A stretch of 64,000 nt of DNA from Pseudomonadota bacterium (GCA_021819435.1 JAKARB010000017.1:40885-104884), one strand, 5' to 3'. Shown: positions 11,245 to 23,127, counted from the stretch's first letter. Program-made: numbers and translations. The notes: generated from the letters alone by a model not told the origin.

Positions 11245-12576
11245 ATGTCCGCCGCGCCCGAACCCACGCCTGATTCCCCCAAGCCTTCGGTCAGCGCCTT
11301 GAGCCAGTTGCGCATCGACCGGGGCGCCGGCGGCGCCGTTGCCTCACGCCGCCGCTGGTGGCCGATGGCCCTGGCCGCCGTGGTGGTGCTGGGCGGTGTG
11401 GCCTGGTGGATGGCGCCCAAGCCGGTGGCGGTGCAGACGGCGACCGTCGTCACCAGCACGCCTTCGCAGCAATACGTGCAGCTCACGGCTTCGGGCTACG
11501 TGGTGGCGCAGCGGCGCGCGGCGGTGGCGTCCAAAGCCACGGGGCGATTGATTGAACTCAACGTGCGCGAAGGCTCGGTGGTCAAGCAAGGCGAGTTGAT
11601 CGCGCGGCTCGATGCGAGCGATGTGCGCGCTGCCATCGTCGCGGCGCAAGCGGGCGTGCGCCAGGCCGAGGCCGGTGTGCGCCAAGCCGAGGTCGAGCTC
11701 GCCAACGCCGAGGCCGAGCTCACCCGCAGCCAGGGTTTGCAGGCGCAGGGCTTCATCTCGCCCCAGGCCGTCGACGTCGTGCAGACGCGGGCCAAGGCCG
11801 CGCGTGCCGCGTTGGCATCGTCCAAGGCACAACTGGATGTCGCCCGAGCGCAGGTGGGTGTGCAGCGCGTTGCCGAGGACTTCACCGAGATCCGCGCGCC
11901 CTTCGACGGCGTGGTGCTGGTCAAGAACGCCAACGTGGGCGACATCATCACGCCTTTGTCGAGCGCGGCGGGCACGCAGGGCGCGGTGGTCACCATGGCC
12001 GACATGCGCACGCTGGAGGTCGAGGCCGATGTCTCCGAAGGCAGCCTGTCGAAGGCGCGCATCGGCCAGCCGGTGGAGATCATGCTCGATGCGCTGCCCG
12101 GCGTTCGCTTCATGGGCGAGGTGGGCGGCCTGGTGCCGACGGTGGACCGCGCCAAGGCAACCGTCACCACCAAGATCCGCTTTCAGAAGCTCGACGAGCG
12201 CATCCTGCCCGAGATGAGCGCGAAGGTGAATTTCCTCTCCAGGCCCATCACTGTGGCCGACCAGCAGCCGGTGCTGGCGGTGCCGCCCAAGGCCTTGCAC
12301 GAAGTCGATGGGCGCACGGTGCTCTGGCGTGTGAAGGCCAGCTCGGCGGATGGTGTTCAGGCCCAGCCCCAGGTGGAAGTCGTGGCGGTGAAGGCCGGCC
12401 GCACCTTGGGCGATGTGCGCGAGGTGTCCGCCGTCGATGTTGTGGCGGGCGGGGCGCCAGTGGCATCGGGTGCATCAGCGGCATCAGCGGCCTTGCGCGC
12501 GGGCGACAAGGTGGTGACCGAATCGCCGCGCCCACTGAAGGCCGGAGCCCGGATCAAGACCGCCGACGCCGAGTGA
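11245..12576 (+). CDS. Efflux periplasmic adaptor (HlyD/MacA-like membrane fusion protein)
   Basis: The 443-residue inner-membrane-anchored adaptor has one transmembrane helix at about residues 35-53. A lipoyl/barrel-sandwich half follows (ASGYVVAQRRAAVASKATGRL), then a coiled-coil hairpin around residues 130-210 with repeated VRQAE units, then a beta-barrel and membrane-proximal domain. This architecture links inner-membrane transporters to an outer-membrane TolC channel. It is 13 bases upstream of two FtsX/MacB-type permease genes and almost certainly works with them. No ATPase gene or outer-membrane channel is adjacent. Substrate unknown. Confidence 0.9.
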   Translation: MSAAPEPTPDSPKPSVSALSQLRIDRGAGGAVASRRRWWPMALAAVVVLGGVAWWMAPKPVAVQTATVVTSTPSQQYVQLTASGYVVAQRRAAVASKATGRLIELNVREGSVVKQGELIARLDASDVRAAIVAAQAGVRQAEAGVRQAEVELANAEAELTRSQGLQAQGFISPQAVDVVQTRAKAARAALASSKAQLDVARAQVGVQRVAEDFTEIRAPFDGVVLVKNANVGDIITPLSSAAGTQGAVVTMADMRTLEVEADVSEGSLSKARIGQPVEIMLDALPGVRFMGEVGGLVPTVDRAKATVTTKIRFQKLDERILPEMSAKVNFLSRPITVADQQPVLAVPPKALHEVDGRTVLWRVKASSADGVQAQPQVEVVAVKAGRTLGDVREVSAVDVVAGGAPVASGASAASAALRAGDKVVTESPRPLKAGARIKTADAE

Positions 12577-12589
12577 GGAGGCGGCCCGC

Positions 12590-13747
12590 ATGTTCCTGCT
12601 GCGCCTGCTGCTCAAGAACGCCTTCCGGCACCGCCTGCGCACCTTGCTCACCATGGTGGGCCTGGTCGTGGCCGTCTCGGCGTTCGGGCTGTTGCGCACC
12701 ATCGTCGACGCCTGGTACGCGGGGGTGGACGCCACATCGAGCACGCGCCTGATCACCCGCAGCGCCATCTCGCTGACCTTCCCGCTGCCGTTGAATTACG
12801 CCGAGCGCATTCGCGCGGTCGAAGGCGTCAGCGGCATCTCCTGGGCCAACTGGTTCGGCGGCATCTACATCACCGAGCGCAACTTCTTCGCGCAGTTCGC
12901 GGTCGACCCGCCCAGCTACTTGGCCTTGTACCCCGAGTTCAAGCTCGACGACGCCGAGAAGCAGGCCTTCTTCCGTGATCGCCAAGGCGCGGTGGTGGGC
13001 CGCAAGCTGGCAGCCAAGTTCGGCTGGAAGCTGGGCGACACGGTGGCCTTGCGCGGCACCATCTACCCGGGCACCTGGCGCTTCACCATCCGCGGCATCT
13101 ACCAAGGCGCCGACGCCAAGACCGACGAGCAGCAGATGTTCATCCACTGGCAGCGCGTGGCCGACTCGGTGCGCGCGCGCCTGGGCAGCAAGGCCGACTT
13201 CGTGGGCGTGTACATCACGCGCATCCACGACCCCAACCAGGCGCCGCAGGTGTCGCAACGCATCGACGCGCTGTTCGCCAACTCGCTGGCCGAGACGCTC
13301 ACCGAAACCGAGAAGGCCTTCCAGCTCAGCTTCGTGTCGATGAGCGAGGCCATCTTGCTGGCGGTGCGGGCGGTGAGCTTCATCATCATCCTGATCATCA
13401 TGGCGGTGATGGCCAACACGATGACGATGACCGCGCGCGAGCGGCTGGCCGAGTACGCCACGCTCAAGGCGCTGGGGTTCCGGCCGGGCTTCGTCGTCAA
13501 GCTGCTGTTCGGCGAGAGCCTGTTGATCGCGCTGATCGGTGGTGGGTTGGGCATTGCACTGACTTTCCCGCTGGCCGATGCGTTCGTGAAGGCGGCGGGC
13601 ACGCTGTTCCCGATCTTCCGCGTCTCGGAGCTGACGGTGGCCTTGCAGGTGCTGGCCGCGTTGGTGGTTGGCGCCGTGTCGGCCGCTTGGCCGGCGTGGA
13701 AGATGTCGCGCATCGACATCGTGCAGGGGCTGCGGCATGTGGCCTGA
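12590..13747 (+). CDS. ABC transporter permease, FtsX/MacB type (first of two)
   Basis: The 385-residue inner-membrane permease has the MacB/LolC topology: one N-terminal helix (about residues 13-35), a large periplasmic domain, then three C-terminal helices (about 258-282, 306-335 and 345-370) with the FtsX signature RERLAEYATLKALGFRPG. It follows the adaptor gene by 13 bases and overlaps the second permease by 11 bases, so the three genes form a tight operon. Such permeases need a cytoplasmic ABC ATPase, and none is encoded beside them. It is likely a mechanotransmission-type exporter or lipoprotein extractor; substrate unknown. Confidence 0.88.
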   Translation: MFLLRLLLKNAFRHRLRTLLTMVGLVVAVSAFGLLRTIVDAWYAGVDATSSTRLITRSAISLTFPLPLNYAERIRAVEGVSGISWANWFGGIYITERNFFAQFAVDPPSYLALYPEFKLDDAEKQAFFRDRQGAVVGRKLAAKFGWKLGDTVALRGTIYPGTWRFTIRGIYQGADAKTDEQQMFIHWQRVADSVRARLGSKADFVGVYITRIHDPNQAPQVSQRIDALFANSLAETLTETEKAFQLSFVSMSEAILLAVRAVSFIIILIIMAVMANTMTMTARERLAEYATLKALGFRPGFVVKLLFGESLLIALIGGGLGIALTFPLADAFVKAAGTLFPIFRVSELTVALQVLAALVVGAVSAAWPAWKMSRIDIVQGLRHVA

Positions 13748-14924
13748 ACTCGGCATCAAGGCGCTGCCCCTGAGCTACATCGCCCGCAACCTCTGGGTGC
13801 GGCGCGTGACCACGCTGCTCACGGCCGGGGGCATGGCCCTGGTGGTGTATGTGTTCGCCACGGTGCTGATGATGAGCGAGGGCATCCGCGCCACCTTGGT
13901 GGCCACCGGCCAGCCCGACAACGTCATGGTGCTGCGCAAGGGCGCTGGGGCCGAGATCAACTCCGGCATCACGCGCGAGCAGGCCGCCATCGTGGCCAGC
14001 CTGCCGGGCCTGGCCACCGACGGGCAGGGCCGGGCGCTGCTCAGCCGCGAGCCGGTGGTGCTCAACACCTTGCCCAAGCGCGACAGCGGCAAGCCCAGCA
14101 ACGTGACGGTGCGCGGCACCTCCGACATCGGCCTGATGTTGCGCCCGCAGGTGAGGCTGCTGCAGGGGCGCATGTTCTCACCTGGCACTTCAGAGATCGT
14201 CACCGGCACAGCGGTGGCCAAGGGTTTTGCGGGCGCGGGCCTGGGTGAGACCTTGCGCTTCGCCGGACGCGAGTGGCGGGTGGTGGGGGTGTTCGACGCT
14301 GCGGGCAGCGCCTTCGACTCCGAGATCTGGGGTGACAGCGAGCAGATGATGCAGGCCTTCCGCCGCCAGAGCTATTCCAGCGTGGTGCTGCGCCTGGCTG
14401 ATGTCGGCGCTTTCGAGTCCTTGCGCGGCCTCATCGAGGACGACCCACGCCTGACACTCGAAGCCAAGCGCGAGGTGCGCTTCTATGCCGAACAGTCCGA
14501 GGCCTTGGCCACCTTCATCCGCCTCTTGGGGCTGGCGCTGTCGATCATCTTTTCCATCGGCGCCATCGTGGGCGCGATGATCACCATGTTTGCCTCGGTG
14601 GCCTCGCGCACGGGCGAGATCGGCACGCTGCGTGCGCTCGGTTTCAGGCGCAGCGCGGTGCTCACGGCCTTCCTCGGCGAGGCCTTGCTGCTGGCGCTGG
14701 TGGGCGGCATCATGGGTCTGGGCGGGGCCTCGCTGATGCAGTCGGTCGACATCTCCACAGTCAACTTCCAGACCTTCTCGGAGCTGGCTTTTCGCTTCAG
14801 GCTGACGCCGGCCATCGCGGTGCAGTCCATCGCCTTCGCGTTGCTGATGGGCCTGGTCGGGGGCTTCATCCCGGCCTGGCGTGCGGCGCGCATGAAGATC
14901 GTCGACTGCCTGCGCGCCGCCTGA
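13737..14924 (+). CDS. ABC transporter permease, FtsX/MacB type (second of two)
   Basis: The 395-residue permease has the same layout as its neighbour: an N-terminal helix near residues 20-45, a MacB-like periplasmic domain, and a C-terminal FtsX domain with ASRTGEIGTLRALGFRRSA and two further helices. ATG at 13737 lies inside the 3' end of the first permease gene (11-base overlap), indicating translational coupling; a longer in-frame extension is rejected. The two permeases probably form a heterodimer. The gene is followed after 52 bases by an unrelated FAH-family gene, where related clusters often carry the ATPase. Confidence 0.87.
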   Translation: MWPELGIKALPLSYIARNLWVRRVTTLLTAGGMALVVYVFATVLMMSEGIRATLVATGQPDNVMVLRKGAGAEINSGITREQAAIVASLPGLATDGQGRALLSREPVVLNTLPKRDSGKPSNVTVRGTSDIGLMLRPQVRLLQGRMFSPGTSEIVTGTAVAKGFAGAGLGETLRFAGREWRVVGVFDAAGSAFDSEIWGDSEQMMQAFRRQSYSSVVLRLADVGAFESLRGLIEDDPRLTLEAKREVRFYAEQSEALATFIRLLGLALSIIFSIGAIVGAMITMFASVASRTGEIGTLRALGFRRSAVLTAFLGEALLLALVGGIMGLGGASLMQSVDISTVNFQTFSELAFRFRLTPAIAVQSIAFALLMGLVGGFIPAWRAARMKIVDCLRAA

Positions 14925-14976
14925 TGCCAACGCGGTTGCTTGCTTCTTCACTCAACGGACAACAAGGACCCCATCG

Positions 14977-15855
14977 ATGCACCTCTGCACCTTCGACAGG
15001 CAAGGCATCACCCACGTCGCGCTCGTGCGTGGCAAGGACGTGATCACCCTGGACGACAAGCTGGGCCTGGCCGCCCACCAGCCCATGATCGACCTGATCA
15101 TGCGCTGGTCCGAACTCAGGCCGCAGGTGGAGATGCTGGTCGACGCGCCGGCCGACGCCTCGCTCGACGAGGTCCACCTGCAGGCGCCGGTGCCGCGTCC
15201 CGGCAAGGCCCTGGCCATCGGCCTGAACTACCTCGACCATGTGCAGGAAAGCATCGTGGGCGAGACGCGCGCCGTGCCCGATCACCAGGTGTGGTTTCCC
15301 AAGCTGCCCAACGCCATCCACGGCCCCTTCGACGACATCGTGCTGCCGCGCATCTCGCAGATGACTGATTACGAGGGCGAGATGGTCGCCATCATCGGCC
15401 AGCGCTGCCGCCATGTGCCGGCGGAGCGGGCGCATGAGGTGGTGTTCGGCTACGCGGTGGGCAACGACGTGTCGGTGCGCGACATCCAGAAACGCACCTC
15501 GCAGTGGACGCTGGGCAAAGGCTTCGACACCCATGCGCCGTTCGGGCCGTGGATCACGACCGCCGACGAGGTGGCGGACCCGCACGCGCTGGCGCTGCGT
15601 TGCTGGGTCAACGGCGAGCTGCGCCAGCAGAGCAACACGAAGCTGATGATCCACAACGTGTGGGCGCAGATCGCGCAGCTCACGCAAGTGATGACGCTGG
15701 AGCCGGGCGACGTGATCTTCACCGGCACCTGCGCGGGGGTGGGCGCGGCTTTCACGCCGCCGAAGTTCCTGCGCGCGGGCGACACGGTGCGCATCGAGAT
15801 CGAAAGCCTGGGCGCCATCGTGGCGCATTGCGTGGATGAGGTGTCGGTGGTGTGA
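14977..15855 (+). CDS. Fumarylacetoacetate hydrolase (FAH) family protein
   Basis: The 292-residue protein has an FAH C-terminal domain from about residue 75. Its metal-binding acidic triad is visible as the Glu pair of DYEGEMVAIIG and the Asp of GNDVSVRDIQ. RPGKALAIGLNYLDH and FTGTCAGVGAAF are typical of bacterial relatives such as 2-hydroxyhepta-2,4-diene-1,7-dioate isomerases, acylpyruvases and ureidoglycolate lyases. These cleave C-C bonds or decarboxylate in aromatic and amino-acid catabolism. No catabolic partner genes are adjacent, so the substrate cannot be assigned. It lies 52 bases after the permease operon and may be cotranscribed. Confidence 0.85.
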   Translation: MHLCTFDRQGITHVALVRGKDVITLDDKLGLAAHQPMIDLIMRWSELRPQVEMLVDAPADASLDEVHLQAPVPRPGKALAIGLNYLDHVQESIVGETRAVPDHQVWFPKLPNAIHGPFDDIVLPRISQMTDYEGEMVAIIGQRCRHVPAERAHEVVFGYAVGNDVSVRDIQKRTSQWTLGKGFDTHAPFGPWITTADEVADPHALALRCWVNGELRQQSNTKLMIHNVWAQIAQLTQVMTLEPGDVIFTGTCAGVGAAFTPPKFLRAGDTVRIEIESLGAIVAHCVDEVSVV

Positions 15856-16094
15856 TGGTGTGGGGGCACGGGTGAGCGACGTTCAGGAGGCGAGGGGTGC
15901 CTGCGCCGGCCCTGCGCGGGGGATCACCGAGCTTTGCCCCTGTCACCCCTTGAACGCGAGCCAAGTGGTTCACCAGCCATGACACCGCACATGTCGGGCC
16001 GGCTCACACCCACCCCATCCACCGGACCATGCTCCATCCGCCGCACAACTCACCCACCGGACCACGCCCCACCCGCCGGCTCTCCCATCAATCA

Positions 16095-16706
16095 TCAATC
16101 CCCCTGCGCCTGCAGCGACTCCAACACCGCCCGCGTGAACTCGCTGATGGTGGGCTGCAGTTCGACCAGCCGGTCCGCCCGCCCTTCCTCAATGGCCTGC
16201 ACGATGAGCTCGTTGATGCCTCCCACGACGGCGGTCGCCAGGGCCGAGCTCAAGGGCCGCTTGCCCGGCTCCTTCAGCCGCGACAACTCGACCTGCATGA
16301 TCAGGAATTGCGTGAACCGCTCGTTGATGCGCCGGCGCATGGCCAGGCCACGCGCGCCCAGCGTCAGCACCTCCAGGTAAAGCGCGCGGACCAGGGCGGG
16401 CCGCTGCTGCAGGTTGCGCAGATAGGCGAGCGTGACCTTCTCCAACTCCTGCACCCAGTCGCCCGCCAGGTCGTAGCCGGCGGCGATCACGCCGAGCACC
16501 TCTTCGCTCAGGCGTTCGCACAAAGCCAGCAGGCAGGCCTCCTTGCCTTCGAAGTGCTCGTAGAAGGTGCGCCGCGAGACGTGCGCGGCCGCCACCACAT
16601 CGGCGATGGTCAGTTCGGCATAGGGGCGCTCGCTCAGCACCTGGGCCAGTCCGTCGAGCAGGCGCTGGCGCGGGGCAGGGGCGCCATCAGGGGGCGAGGG
16701 TGGCAC
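16095..16706 (-). CDS. TetR/AcrR family transcriptional regulator
   Basis: The 203-residue repressor has an N-terminal helix-turn-helix at about residues 28-60 (ELTIADVVAAAHVSRRTFYEHF, split by the usual turn) and an all-helical ligand-binding C-terminal domain. The likely start is GTG at 16706; no in-frame ATG precedes the DNA-binding domain. It is divergent from an alpha/beta-hydrolase gene. The 160-base gap between them contains two identical palindromes, TGGTAC-N6-GTACCA, that overlap promoters for both directions. The simplest reading is autorepression plus repression of the hydrolase, relieved by a small ligand. The 239 bases between the FAH-family gene and the 3' end of this gene show nothing I recognise. 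Confidence 0.92.
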   Translation of the reverse strand: MPPSPPDGAPAPRQRLLDGLAQVLSERPYAELTIADVVAAAHVSRRTFYEHFEGKEACLLALCERLSEEVLGVIAAGYDLAGDWVQELEKVTLAYLRNLQQRPALVRALYLEVLTLGARGLAMRRRINERFTQFLIMQVELSRLKEPGKRPLSSALATAVVGGINELIVQAIEEGRADRLVELQPTISEFTRAVLESLQAQGD

Positions 16707-16729
16707 GGCAGTCGGTCGAAGCGGGTGAT

Positions 16730-16747
16730 TGGTACTTGACAGTACCA
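16730..16747. promoter_or_regulatory. Operator 1: TGGTAC-N6-GTACCA
   Basis: A perfect inverted repeat of 6-bp arms with a 6-bp centre. The centre contains TTGACA (16736-16741), the -35 element of the rightward promoter, so a bound repressor would block RNA polymerase. The same palindrome recurs 43 bp downstream. Confidence 0.85.
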
Positions 16748-16764
16748 GCCCCGAAGTCTAATCT
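16736..16764 (+). promoter_or_regulatory. Sigma-70 promoter of the hydrolase gene
   Basis: A consensus -35 TTGACA (16736-16741) is separated by exactly 17 bp from -10 TAATCT (16759-16764). It points to the hydrolase gene at 16866 and is bracketed by the two operators. On the opposite strand TTACAG (16779-16784) and TAGACT (16755-16760), 18 bp apart, could serve the tetR gene. Confidence 0.75.
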
Positions 16765-16772
16765 TCGAGCGA

Positions 16773-16790
16773 TGGTACCTGTAAGTACCA
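16773..16790. promoter_or_regulatory. Operator 2: TGGTAC-N6-GTACCA
   Basis: A second copy with the same arms as operator 1 and a different centre (CTGTAA). It covers the expected transcription start of the rightward promoter and the candidate -35 of the leftward tetR promoter. The centre-to-centre distance is 43 bp, about four helical turns, so two bound dimers would lie on the same face. Confidence 0.85.
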
Positions 16791-16865
16791 TTTGAAATCA
16801 ATTCATGTCAGAAATCCTGCGCGGCATGCCCCGCCCGACAGGACCGCCCATTCCGAGGAGACCCC

Positions 16866-17939
16866 ATGCCCCCCGTGAGCCGCAACCCGAGCCTTCGTCA
16901 GAGCCATGGCTGGCGCCGCCTGCTTGGCCGCAATCTCGCCGCCGCAACCGCAGCAGCCTTGCTGTCCGCTCCGCTGATGAGCCAGGTGCAGGCCCAGGTG
17001 CGAACCCAGCCTGCCCCCGCGCCCGTTGTCACCGCTGCGTCGGTCGGCACCGTGCAGCCCATGACCTTCGCTTGCCAGCAGGTCACCTGCGATGGCGAGA
17101 TCTGGCTGCCCGCCGCTCGCGCCGACGGCAAGAAGCCGCCTGTCATCGTCATGGCCCACGGTTTCGGCGGCCTGCGCGATTGGGGCCTGGCCCCGTTCGC
17201 CGAGCGCTTCGTGAAGGCGGGCTTCGCGGTCATGCGCTTCGATTACCGAGGTTTCGGCAAGAGCGGCGGCAAGCCCCGCCGCGTGGTCGATGGCAAGGAG
17301 CACGTCAAGGACTGGCTGTCGGCGCTGGACGCCGTGGCCAAGCGCGGCGACATCGACGCCCAGCGCATCGGCGTCTGGGGCACCTCGTACAGCGGCGGCC
17401 AGGTGCTGGTGGTGGGCGCCGAGCGGCCCCAGCAGGTCAAGGCGGTGAGCGCACAGGTGCCCTTCGTCAGCGGCCTCTCCAGCGGCCTGCGCTACCCGAT
17501 CAAGTACCAGCCGCTGGCCACCTGGTACGCCCTGCGTGACCTGATGCGCGGCGACGACGAGGAGCCGGTCTACGTGCCCATCATCGCGCAGGATGCCTTC
17601 GCCGCGCTGGTCTGCGCCGAGTGTGTCGAGGGCTACAAGAAGGTGCTGCCCCCGGGCCAGGAGGCCGAGAACAAGGTGGCGGCGCGGGTGTTCCTGAGCC
17701 TGCCCTTCTGGTTCCCGGGCGACAGCGCGCCGAAGATTCAGGCGCCCACCTTGATCATCGCGGCCGCGAACGACGGCCTCATCCCCGTCAAGAAGGTGCG
17801 CGAGGTGGCGAAGTCGGTGCCGAAGGGCGAGTACGTTGAACTGGCTGGCGCCGATCACTTCTCGCCCTACACCGGCCCGGTCTTCGAGGAGGTGGTGACG
17901 AAGCAGACGGCGTTTTTCGTCAAGCACTTGCAGCCTTGA
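16866..17939 (+). CDS. Exported alpha/beta hydrolase (X-Pro peptidase S15-like fold)
   Basis: The 357-residue protein has a long signal peptide (about residues 1-43, ending in SQVQAQ). Its alpha/beta-hydrolase domain contains the oxyanion-loop motif VMAHGFGGLRDWG and the nucleophile elbow GTSYSGG with Ser174, in the GxSYxG form of S15/CocE-like enzymes. A late LIIAAANDGLIPV (acid) and GADHFSPY (His) complete the triad. It is probably a periplasmic or secreted esterase or peptidase. It is divergent from a TetR regulator and has a strong promoter flanked by two operators, so it is likely induced by its substrate or a related compound. No other genes share this unit. Confidence 0.87.
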   Translation: MPPVSRNPSLRQSHGWRRLLGRNLAAATAAALLSAPLMSQVQAQVRTQPAPAPVVTAASVGTVQPMTFACQQVTCDGEIWLPAARADGKKPPVIVMAHGFGGLRDWGLAPFAERFVKAGFAVMRFDYRGFGKSGGKPRRVVDGKEHVKDWLSALDAVAKRGDIDAQRIGVWGTSYSGGQVLVVGAERPQQVKAVSAQVPFVSGLSSGLRYPIKYQPLATWYALRDLMRGDDEEPVYVPIIAQDAFAALVCAECVEGYKKVLPPGQEAENKVAARVFLSLPFWFPGDSAPKIQAPTLIIAAANDGLIPVKKVREVAKSVPKGEYVELAGADHFSPYTGPVFEEVVTKQTAFFVKHLQP

Positions 17940-18093
17940 AAGCTCCCCCTGGCGCCCGGTGGGCGAACTGAGCAGGTCCTGGCGCGCCTGGATGCGCCTT
18001 GACTCCCCCTGGTCGGAGGCGTCGGCCTGGTCGGGAAACTGGCGCGGGCTGGCCATGGCGACGTATCATGGTCGATTGTCCTGATCGCGCCAG

Positions 18094-21045
<2,952 letters not shown>

Positions 21046-21159
21046 GCACGAAGGGCTGAGCGGGGGCCCAAGCAAGCGCCTCGGGCTGGGGGCGTCACGG
21101 AGTTGTCACGGCCAATGCCTATGGTGCCGAGGGTTGTCTGAACCAAACCTCCGCAGTCC

Positions 21160-22506
21160 ATGAAAAAAACCACCCGCTCCATGCTGGCCCTGGCATGCGC
21201 CAGCCTGTTCGGCGTCCAGGCCCATGCCATCGACCTGATCGCCATCGGCCAATTGCCTGGCACCGCCTCTGACCTGTCGGGCCTGACCGGCAACCTCGAA
21301 AACGGCGTGGCCGCCAACCTGCTGGGTGGCATGGGCTCGGGCCTGGCCTGGGCCGGCGGCAACACTTTCCTGGCGCTGCCAGACCGTGGCCCCAACGCCA
21401 CCGCCTGGAACCCCTCGCTGGATGACACCTCTTCCTACATCCCGCGCTTCCACACCCTGAACCTGGAGCTCAAGCCGGCCACCGGCGGGGCCCTGCCTTA
21501 CACCCTCACCGTCAAGGTGACGGGCACCACGCTGCTCTACAGCACCCAGCCGCTGGCCTATGCCCAGGGCGGCGCGCCCTCGCAGAACGGCGCTGGCCGC
21601 TTCTACTTCTCGGGCCGCTCGGACAACTTCGACGCGGGCCAGACCTCGGCCTATGCCTTCAATGGCCGCCTGGACCCGGAAGGCATCCGCGTTTCGCGCA
21701 CGGGCAAGACCGTGTTCATCTCCGACGAGTACGGCCCCTACGTCTACCAGTTCGACCGGGCCACCGGCGCGCGCGGCCGCGTCTTCTCGCTGCCCGCCAA
21801 CCTGGCCGCCAACGTGCAGTCCTCGCAAGGATCGGTCGAGATCAGCAGCAACACCAGCGGCCGCGTGGCCAACAAGGGCATGGAAGGCCTGGCCATCTCG
21901 CCCGATGGCAAGACCCTGTTCGGCTTCATGCAAAGCCCGCTGGCGCAGGACGGCGGTGATGGCGGCCGCGCCAACCGCATCATCGTCATCGACGTGGCCA
22001 GCGGCGTGACCAAGCAGTTCGCCTACGACAACTACGCCACCGACAAGGCCAAGGCTTACAACAGCAGCGAGATCCTGGCCCTCAACAGCCACGAACTGCT
22101 CGTGCTCGAACGCGACGGCAAGGGCCTGGGCGATGACTCCAGCGCGGTGGTCAAGCGCATCTACAAGGTGGACCTCGCCAACGCCGAGGACGTGAGCAAG
22201 CTGAGCGGTGAAGCGGCCCTGCTGGCCAAGGCCCCGGCCAAGAGCCTGTTCCTCGACATCCGCGCCAAGTTGAATGCCGCCGGCGTTGCCGACACCAGCA
22301 TCCCGGCCAAGATCGAAGGCATGGCCTTCGGGCAGGACATCGTCGTGGACGGCGTGACCAAGCACACGCTGTACATCGCCAACGACAACGACTTCCTGGC
22401 CAACAGCCCCAAGGGCAAGGTCAACCCGAACCAGTGGTTCGTGTTCACCTTCACCGATGCCGACCTGGGTGGTTCGAGCTTCGTGAACCAGGCGATCGCC
22501 AATTGA
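21160..22506 (+). CDS. Exported esterase-like activity of phytase family protein
   Basis: The 448-residue protein has a signal peptide (residues 1-23, ending in VQAHA) and a beta-propeller-like body. It matches the esterase-like activity of phytase family: LPDRGPNATAW, GRLDPEGIRVSRTGKTVFISDEYGPYVYQFD, and NKGMEGLAISPDGKTLFGFMQSPL all fit. Members are periplasmic or secreted and may act on phosphoesters such as phytate, though activity is poorly established. It is followed after 36 bases by a PEP-CTERM protein gene that may be cotranscribed. No Pho-type box was recognised upstream. Confidence 0.85.
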   Translation: MKKTTRSMLALACASLFGVQAHAIDLIAIGQLPGTASDLSGLTGNLENGVAANLLGGMGSGLAWAGGNTFLALPDRGPNATAWNPSLDDTSSYIPRFHTLNLELKPATGGALPYTLTVKVTGTTLLYSTQPLAYAQGGAPSQNGAGRFYFSGRSDNFDAGQTSAYAFNGRLDPEGIRVSRTGKTVFISDEYGPYVYQFDRATGARGRVFSLPANLAANVQSSQGSVEISSNTSGRVANKGMEGLAISPDGKTLFGFMQSPLAQDGGDGGRANRIIVIDVASGVTKQFAYDNYATDKAKAYNSSEILALNSHELLVLERDGKGLGDDSSAVVKRIYKVDLANAEDVSKLSGEAALLAKAPAKSLFLDIRAKLNAAGVADTSIPAKIEGMAFGQDIVVDGVTKHTLYIANDNDFLANSPKGKVNPNQWFVFTFTDADLGGSSFVNQAIAN

Positions 22507-22542
22507 TGCCCATCGATGCCAACTGATCAGCAGCACAACACC

Positions 22543-23127
22543 ATGAACTTCCGCACCTTCGCTTTGAGCGCCACGGCCCTGATCGGCATGACGGTCATGA
22601 TGGGCAGCGCCCAGGCCGCCTTCACCGGTGACTACGCCGCAGGCCAATGGACCACCTACGTCGTCAACGGCGGCAACGGCACCGCTGCCATCTCGGCAGA
22701 CGGCGCCACGCTGACGCTGACCTCGTCCAACTTCGAGCCCTTCACCAACCTGATCGCGTCCGACGTGCTCCACAGCATCACGCTGCAAAAGGACGTCACC
22801 GTGTCCTTCGATTGGGCTTACAGCACCGCTGACGAGAACGGCTCCAGCGGCGACCCCTTCGGCTACAGCGTCAACGGCGTCTTCACGCAACTCAGTCAGG
22901 ACGGCAGCTACGACGCGCAGTCGGGCAGCGTGGCCAAGCTGGTGCTGCACAGTGGCGACGTGTTGAGCTTCGTGGCCAAGTCCACCGACAGCATCTGGGG
23001 CGCTTCGACCACGACGGTGTCGGGCTTCACCGCGACGCCGGCCGTGCCCGAGCCCGAGAGCGCTGCGATGGCCCTTGTGGGCCTGGGTGTGCTGGTCGCA
23101 GGCCTGCGCCGTCGCCAAGTTCGTTGA
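22543..23127 (+). CDS. PEP-CTERM sorting domain protein
   Basis: The 194-residue exported protein has a signal peptide (about residues 1-26, ending in SAQA). Its C-terminal signal begins with VPEPESAA at about residue 168, then a hydrophobic helix and RRRQVR. The body (FTGDYAAGQWTTY, VTVSFDWAYSTADENG) looks like a jelly-roll, lectin-like beta-sandwich of the kind common in PEP-CTERM proteins, but no enzyme motif is seen. It follows the phytase-like gene by 36 bases and precedes a bidirectional terminator. Exosortase is not encoded in this window. Confidence 0.87.
   Translation: MNFRTFALSATALIGMTVMMGSAQAAFTGDYAAGQWTTYVVNGGNGTAAISADGATLTLTSSNFEPFTNLIASDVLHSITLQKDVTVSFDWAYSTADENGSSGDPFGYSVNGVFTQLSQDGSYDAQSGSVAKLVLHSGDVLSFVAKSTDSIWGASTTTVSGFTATPAVPEPESAAMALVGLGVLVAGLRRRQVR

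Noticed and set aside
17940..18093. LexA (SOS) box upstream of uvrA
   Set aside because: No CTGT-N8-ACAG-type site was found in the 154-bp gap.
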